Shown: positions 13,415-16,741 of the stretch, piece by piece
How positions within the stretch are numbered: position 1 is the first letter of the stretch
Layout: the number at the start of each line of letters is the position of its first letter
DNA from: CAZKGE01 sp964541695
GTDB lineage: Bacteria; Bacillota; Clostridia; Christensenellales; CAG-138
NCBI GenBank assembly: GCA_964541695.1
Contig: CAZIRB010000045.1
Coordinates: forward strand, 1 to 16,741
DNA length: 16,741 nt
Direction of reading: 5' to 3'
Program-made: the position numbers and the translations under genes
Notes under the pieces: model-generated
Seen by the model: the letters and a program-made list of their open reading frames with translations, nothing else
What the model was told of the DNA's origin: nothing
The model's database searches: none

Positions 13415-13495
13415 AGCCGATGCTCCCTCTGACCATAGTTTTACCCGATCAATTTGAACTGACGACAGCGGCCGTTTGGTACCTTTGTGTAGAAT

Positions 13496-13540
13496 CTTGG
13501 AAACATTGTGGCAGGCGCTTTTCAAGCAAAATGTTCCAAG
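13496..13540. repeat. Inverted repeat between htrA and the ytxC-like gene
   Basis: CTTGGAAACATT (13496-13507) and AATGTTCCAAG (13530-13540) are inverted copies with a single-base bulge, 22 bp apart; a second small dyad GTTCC/GGAAC (13533-13544) overlaps the right arm. This is the only structure I see in the 214-bp divergent gap 13415-13628; no clear sigma-A promoter was found for either gene. Confidence 0.5.
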
Positions 13541-13628
13541 GAACGCGGCCTTGAAACGGGAGATACTAATGCCAAAACGAGCGCGCGATGCATAGGATGA
13601 TAGCAAGACCGCTTCGGGAGAAACTGGG

Positions 13629-14360
13629 ATGTTTGATGTAACGATCAACACTTCAAAATATGATATCGACGTGGGACAGCTGATCACGAGGCGGCTTGCC
13701 GTCTACCCGAACAGCTTCTCCGTTTTGCCCACCGAGAACGGCGCGTACGCAGCCGTGGACGGCATGGACGCGCTGCCGGTATGCGCCGCCGCGCTCGCGA
13801 CGCTGATTTGCCGCGACCTGATTTACTTTGAACTTGCGCGGATGGCGGACACGCTTCCGCTGAACCTGACCGAAAAGCAGTCGGTGCTGACCGAAACGCT
13901 CAAGAGCGCGCGCGGCCGCGTGCTCGAGGGGCGCGTGGGCGAGGGAATCACGGCCTATCTGACCGAGCGGCACGAGCTGAATCTCGAGGGGTATGTGCAG
14001 TTCCGGATGCAGCAGGAGCTGGCGGAGTGGCGGATGCTGATCGAGCGCGCCGCGCAGGAGCAGCTGATGTGCCGCGAGTACACGGAGCTGCTCTCCGTGC
14101 TGAACACGTTTGTGCAGTTGCAGCAGCCGCGCGTGGGCGAGATATCCGTGTGCATCAACCCGGACGGGAGCTGCACGCTGACGGACGACTCCGACGCGCG
14201 CATCGAGTATGTGGACTGTTCCGAGGACGGCATCGTGGGGCTTCTCGTCAGCATGGCACCGTCGCGGCTGATCGTGTACGACCTCTCCGGCGGCAACGGC
14301 CGCAGGCTGGCCGACGCGATCGCGCACGTATTCTCGGGCCGCGTGCGCATCTACCGCTGA
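13629..14360 (+). CDS. ytxC: YtxC-like putative sporulation protein
   Basis: 243 residues; GGGAG lies 10 nt before the ATG. The middle and C-terminal half follow the YtxC pattern: LNLEGYVQFRMQQELAEW (117-134, usually NLEGFVxFRL), an LIERAAQEQLMCREYTELLSVLNTFVQLQQPRV helix region, then EISVCINPDGSCTLTDD and a C-terminal alpha/beta end. YtxC is tied to sporulation in Bacillus by annotation; the mechanism is not known. The first 80 residues are more variable in the family. It is cytoplasmic with no membrane segment. Its last 33 nt are part of a tandem duplication with the convergent gene (14328-14591). Confidence 0.8.
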   Translation: MFDVTINTSKYDIDVGQLITRRLAVYPNSFSVLPTENGAYAAVDGMDALPVCAAALATLICRDLIYFELARMADTLPLNLTEKQSVLTETLKSARGRVLEGRVGEGITAYLTERHELNLEGYVQFRMQQELAEWRMLIERAAQEQLMCREYTELLSVLNTFVQLQQPRVGEISVCINPDGSCTLTDDSDARIEYVDCSEDGIVGLLVSMAPSRLIVYDLSGGNGRRLADAIAHVFSGRVRIYR

Positions 14361-14591
14361 GCCAAATCCAGGTCAATCCGGCAGAAACGAACACCGCAGC
14401 CCGGGCTCGGCGCCGTCGAGCGCCGCGGCTGCGGTGAATGTTACGCCGTCGAACGTATTCCCGGGAACGTGCGCGCACCTACCGCTGATGTAATTCAGGT
14501 CAACCTAGGTCAACCCAGCAGAAACGAACACCGCAGTACGGGCTCGGCGCCGTCGAGCGTCGCGGCTGCGGAGAATGTTACGCCGTCGAAC
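14328..14591. repeat. Tandem duplication of a convergent gene junction
   Basis: Unit A 14328-14454 and unit B 14455-14591 are direct copies. Each starts at GTATTC from the last codons of the ytxC-like gene, passes its CTACCGCTGA end and a GGTCAA block, and ends in the 3' part of the minus-strand gene. Unit B is 10 bp longer because GGTCAACC is doubled inside it. By hand, 14381-14456 and 14518-14593 differ at 4 of 76 positions. ACGTAT occurs at all three boundaries (14326, 14453 and 14590), suggesting microhomology-driven duplication. Confidence 0.85.
14373..14454 (-). pseudogene. Duplicated C-terminal fragment of the neighbouring membrane-anchored gene
   Basis: Read on the minus strand this encodes TFDGVTFTAAAALDGAEPGL and RCSFLPD then TGA, a copy of the last residues of the gene at 14510-15145 with five substitutions and no frameshift. 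It has no start codon, so it is a remnant of the tandem duplication. A 10-bp stem CACCGCAGCC (14392-14401) / GGCTGCGGTG (14427-14436) lies in it and may act in ending transcription between the convergent genes. Confidence 0.75.
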
Positions 14592-15145
14592 GTATCCTTA
14601 TATGTGGAGCCCTCCGCCTCGGCGCGCAGCGCGCCGTCGTACCAGCGCAGCGCGACCGCCCGGGGCACGTCCGCGTCGATCGCGGCGGCGAGCGCGAGCA
14701 GCATCGTTTCAAGCGAGGCGTTGGCGGCCTCGCGCCGCCGCGATTCGCGGTCGGCCAGTATCTGCGAAAGCGCCGCATCAGGCTTTTCCGGCAGCGTTTC
14801 GGGCGCGTCGAAGCGGAACGCGAGCGTGGCCGCCGATAAAAAGCCGTCGCGCTCGGAAAAGACGAGTTCCATGCGGCCCGGCCGGTCCGGATCGCGCAAA
14901 AAAGCGGTCCCATCCGCGTCCGATTCGATCACGCGCAGGCCGGAGGTTTTCAGCGTCTCGAGAAATCCCGCGGCCGTCACACCCCGCGCCTCCGCCGCGG
15001 CGGAAGCAACCGCGGGAGCGGCGGCGGCCTCCGCGGTCTCCGCGGCAGGCGAAACGCCCGTCAGCAGGTAGATGCCGACGGCCGCGACCGCGACGACCCC
15101 CGTGAACACGATACTCTTGATCTGGTCCACGCCGAGATGTTTCAT
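14510..15145 (-). CDS. Unknown membrane-anchored extracytoplasmic protein
   Basis: 211 residues from the ATG at 15145 (a GTG two codons upstream is possible). A short N-terminus MKHLGVDQIK is followed by one hydrophobic segment (about 11-31), an alanine-rich linker (33-57), and a soluble domain with no motif I recognise. The domain contains a long helix with ADRESRRREAANASLETMLL and a beta-rich end, RWYDGALRAEAEGSTYKDTFDGVTF. Charge distribution places the soluble part outside. No Shine-Dalgarno is seen: an extended -10 TGTTATAAT lies 8 nt before the start, so the message may be leaderless. Convergent with the ytxC-like gene; a copy of its last codons follows its stop. Function unknown. Confidence 0.75.
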   Translation of the reverse strand: MKHLGVDQIKSIVFTGVVAVAAVGIYLLTGVSPAAETAEAAAAPAVASAAAEARGVTAAGFLETLKTSGLRVIESDADGTAFLRDPDRPGRMELVFSERDGFLSAATLAFRFDAPETLPEKPDAALSQILADRESRRREAANASLETMLLALAAAIDADVPRAVALRWYDGALRAEAEGSTYKDTFDGVTFSAAATLDGAEPVLRCSFLLG

Positions 15146-15153
15146 TAACACAC

Positions 15154-15162
15154 ATTATAACA
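15154..15162 (-). promoter_or_regulatory. Extended -10 promoter at the start of the membrane-anchored gene
   Basis: TGTTATAAT on the minus strand is a perfect TATAAT with the TGn extension, which can replace a -35 box; none is seen at 16-18 bp. The hexamer ends 8 nt before the ATG at 15145, so the start point falls on or within 1-2 nt of the start codon. Confidence 0.55.
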
Positions 15163-15196
15163 AATTCTGTTAAAAACCGCTATAAAACTCCGTTTT

Positions 15197-15216
15197 TGTG
15201 AAACGCGCTTTTCACA
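15197..15216. promoter_or_regulatory. Perfect dyad in the divergent promoter region
   Basis: TGTGAAA and TTTCACA are separated by 6 bp, between the minus-strand promoter at 15154-15162 and the plus-strand promoter at 15277-15305. It could be an operator; no regulator is assigned. Confidence 0.35.
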
Positions 15217-15276
15217 GTAAAATTTGCCGGTGCCGGAAACCGGGCGCTGAGATGCGGCCTGCGCCGGCCCGCTCCA

Positions 15277-15305
15277 TTGCAAAATTCGACCGGATTTGAT
15301 ATACT
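15277..15305 (+). promoter_or_regulatory. Promoter of the glycosyltransferase genes
   Basis: TTGCAA (15277-15282) and TATACT (15300-15305) are 17 bp apart, 12 bp before the assembly gap. The ATG at 15306 directly follows the -10 box, upstream of the expected transcription start, so it cannot be the start codon used from this promoter. Confidence 0.65.
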
Positions 15306-15316
15306 ATGTATTCATT

Positions 15317-15416
15317 NNNNNNNNNNNNNNNNNNNNNNNNNNNNNNNNNNNNNNNNNNNNNNNNNNNNNNNNNNNNNNNNNNNNNNNNNNNNNNNNNNNN
15401 NNNNNNNNNNNNNNNN
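15317..15416. other. Assembly gap of 100 N
   Basis: Exactly 100 undetermined bases, the customary placeholder for a gap of unknown size. The N-terminal part of the glycosyltransferase, normally 75-80 residues before its RNFGKE motif, does not fit in it, so the real gap should be longer. Confidence 0.97.
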
Positions 15417-16145
15417 AACTTCGGCAAGGAGGCCGGCATCTATGCGGGCCTGACGCACGCGACGGGCGACTACATCGTGCTGATGGACGCCGACCTGCAG
15501 CACCCGCCATCTCTGATCCCGAAGATGTACGAGACGATCAAGCGCGAAGGCTGCGACTCGGCCGCGGCAAAGCGCGTCGTGCGCACGACCGACTCCGCTC
15601 TGCGCCGCATGTTCTCGCGCTGGTTCTTTAAGCTCATGCGCAGCATCTCGAGCACGGACCTTGTCGCGGGCGCGACGGACTTCCGCATGATGACGCGGCA
15701 GGTCGCCGACGCCGTGCGCTCGCTCTCGGAATACAACCGCTTTACAAAGGGAATCTTCGGCTGGGTGGGCTTTACGACCGTGTGGCTGGACTACGAGGAC
15801 GTCGAGCGCGCCGCGGGCGAGACGAAGTGGACGCTCAAGGGCCTGATACGCTACTCGATCGAGGGCGTGATCAGCTTTTCGACGCGGCCGCTCGCCATCG
15901 CGTCCGTGCTGGGGCTGATCTTCTGCGCCGTGTCGATACTGCTGCTGATCTATTTTGCGCTCAAGACCTGGCTGCTCGGCGGCGACCCCGTGGCGGGCTT
16001 CCCGACGCTGATCTGCGTGATATTTTTGCTCGGCGGCATCCAGCTTCTCTGCTTCGGCATACTCGGCCAGTACGTCGCCAAGATGTACCTCGAGACGAAG
16101 CGCCGCCCGATCTATATCGAGAAGGAGAGCAACATCCGTCCGTGA
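15417..16145 (+). CDS. GtrB-like polyprenyl-phosphate glycosyltransferase (5' end missing)
   Basis: 242 visible residues plus stop; the start and first part are lost in the gap. It is a family 2 glycosyltransferase of the GtrB/DPMS type, which loads a sugar from a nucleotide sugar onto polyprenyl phosphate at the inner membrane face. The visible part starts at NFGKEAGIYAGL; the metal-binding DAD is in VLMDADLQHP (21-30 of the visible part); NRFTKGIFGWVGF and GETKWTL are family signatures; two membrane segments lie at about 161-183 and 196-218 of the visible part, near the C-terminus as in GtrB. Its TGA overlaps the GTG of the next gene. Together they look like two of the three parts of a Gtr-type glucosylation system; a GtrA-like flippase is not seen. 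Confidence 0.9.
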   Translation, partial: NFGKEAGIYAGLTHATGDYIVLMDADLQHPPSLIPKMYETIKREGCDSAAAKRVVRTTDSALRRMFSRWFFKLMRSISSTDLVAGATDFRMMTRQVADAVRSLSEYNRFTKGIFGWVGFTTVWLDYEDVERAAGETKWTLKGLIRYSIEGVISFSTRPLAIASVLGLIFCAVSILLLIYFALKTWLLGGDPVAGFPTLICVIFLLGGIQLLCFGILGQYVAKMYLETKRRPIYIEKESNIRP

Positions 16146-16741
16146 AGCTGACGATTCCGGAGTGCAACGCGGCGCTTGCCGCCCTATACCGGCGCATCGA
16201 ACAGCACGTGCGGCTCGCGTTTTTTTGCGCGCTTGCCGCGGGCTTTTTGACGCACCTGTATATGTTTGCGAATAAATTTCCGAATCACGACGACATCATC
16301 TGCCTGTTCTTTAACGACGCGACCGTGACGAGCGGGCGCTGGTCGCTGCCGGTTCTCTCCACGTTCAGCTCGAATTTTTCGCTGCCGTGGGTGAACGGCG
16401 CGATCGGCGTATTCGCGCTGGCCTGCCTTGCCGCGGGCGTGGTCAAATTGCTCGATATTCGTAAGCCCGTCGAGATCGCGCTCACCGCGTGGATTCTCGT
16501 ATCGTTTCCGTCCGTGGGCAACGCGTTCGGTTTCATGTTCACGGCGGACGCGTATCTGCTTGCGTTTCTGCTCGCGACCGTCGCCGCGCTGCTTGCCGAC
16601 GGGCCGGGGCTCCGCTTTTTGATTGCCGTGCCGGTGCTCGTGTTTTCCGCCGCGACCTATCAGGCGACGATCTGCTTCTTTGTCGCGCTTTTGACCGTGC
16701 GCGCGCTGCAGCTGTTGCTCTCCGGCGCGCTGACCGACCGC
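16142..16741 (+). CDS. GtrII-like membrane glucosyltransferase (3' end outside window)
   Basis: 200 residues from a GTG that overlaps the upstream stop (GTGA); AAGGAG lies 14 nt before it. The reading frame is open to the window edge. After a cytoplasmic N-terminus come several hydrophobic segments (about 25-43, 81-104, 111-127, 134-153, 158-187). Residues NHDD (48-51), GRW (65-67), LPWVNG (81-86) and the FTADAY loop (133-138) fit the glucosyl transferase GtrII family (PF14264), whose acidic residues outside the membrane take part in transfer from polyprenyl-phosphate-glucose to a cell-surface polymer. In Gram-positives the acceptor may be a teichoic acid or capsule; it is not known here. It works with the GtrB-like enzyme before it. 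Confidence 0.85.
   Translation, partial: MKLTIPECNAALAALYRRIEQHVRLAFFCALAAGFLTHLYMFANKFPNHDDIICLFFNDATVTSGRWSLPVLSTFSSNFSLPWVNGAIGVFALACLAAGVVKLLDIRKPVEIALTAWILVSFPSVGNAFGFMFTADAYLLAFLLATVAALLADGPGLRFLIAVPVLVFSAATYQATICFFVALLTVRALQLLLSGALTDR

Noticed and set aside
15197..15216. CRP-type site
   Set aside because: TGTGA and TCACA are 10 bp apart rather than the 6 bp of a CRP site, and CRP regulation of this kind is not expected in Clostridia.
15306..15416. Reading the glycosyltransferase as one frame from ATG 15306 through the N run
   Set aside because: The N run has placeholder length, the ATG lies upstream of the expected start point of the promoter before it, and the protein would lack about half of its N-terminal domain.

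Overview
The window looks like chromosomal DNA of a high-GC, spore-forming-lineage member of the Clostridia, probably from a draft or metagenome assembly. The reasons are the gene families (BlaI/M56 BlaR1-type pair, a ThiI without rhodanese domain next to its own cysteine desulfurase, a DUF378 protein, an HtrA serine protease, a YtxC-like sporulation protein, GtrB-type glycosyltransferase), strong GGAGG-type ribosome sites, sigma-A promoters and a run of exactly 100 N (15317-15416) that marks a scaffold gap. The taxon is an inference; no rRNA or marker protein is present.

Layout. 1-364 is a mosaic of palindromic repeats. 365-3545 is a regulated two-gene operon: a BlaI-type repressor and an 888-residue M56 metallopeptidase receptor whose roughly 540-residue C-terminal part is not a recognisable penicillin-binding domain. 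A bidirectional-looking terminator and three tandem 105-bp repeats follow (3573-3951). Two translationally coupled flavodoxin-fold redox proteins lie on the minus strand (3955-5204), then a complete tRNA-Pro(GGG) unit with its own promoter and terminator. Also on the minus strand are a small membrane protein, thiI and a NifS-type cysteine desulfurase; the last two form the sulfur-transfer operon for 4-thiouridine.

From 8472 on the plus strand runs an operon of a double zinc-ribbon/acidic/single-TM/beta-ectodomain protein (702 aa), a 94-aa conserved-looking unknown and a DUF378 membrane protein. It is closed by a strong terminator that appears to overlap the promoter of a flavin-reductase-like gene. 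11846-12059 is a chain of five triloop hairpins plus a terminator, related to the repeat at the window start. htrA (minus) and ytxC-like (plus) are divergent. ytxC converges on an unknown membrane-anchored gene, and the junction between them carries a tandem duplication of both 3' ends. The window closes with a GtrB-like glycosyltransferase (5' end lost in the gap) overlapping a GtrII-like membrane glucosyltransferase that runs off the edge.

Most genes are ordinary housekeeping or accessory functions. The material most worth following up is non-coding or architectural: the modular hairpin-array repeat family, the duplicated convergent junction whose non-coding copy folds better than the coding one, the BlaR1-type receptor with an unassigned ectodomain, and the zinc-ribbon membrane protein operon. 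I see no phage, transposon, CRISPR or defence system.
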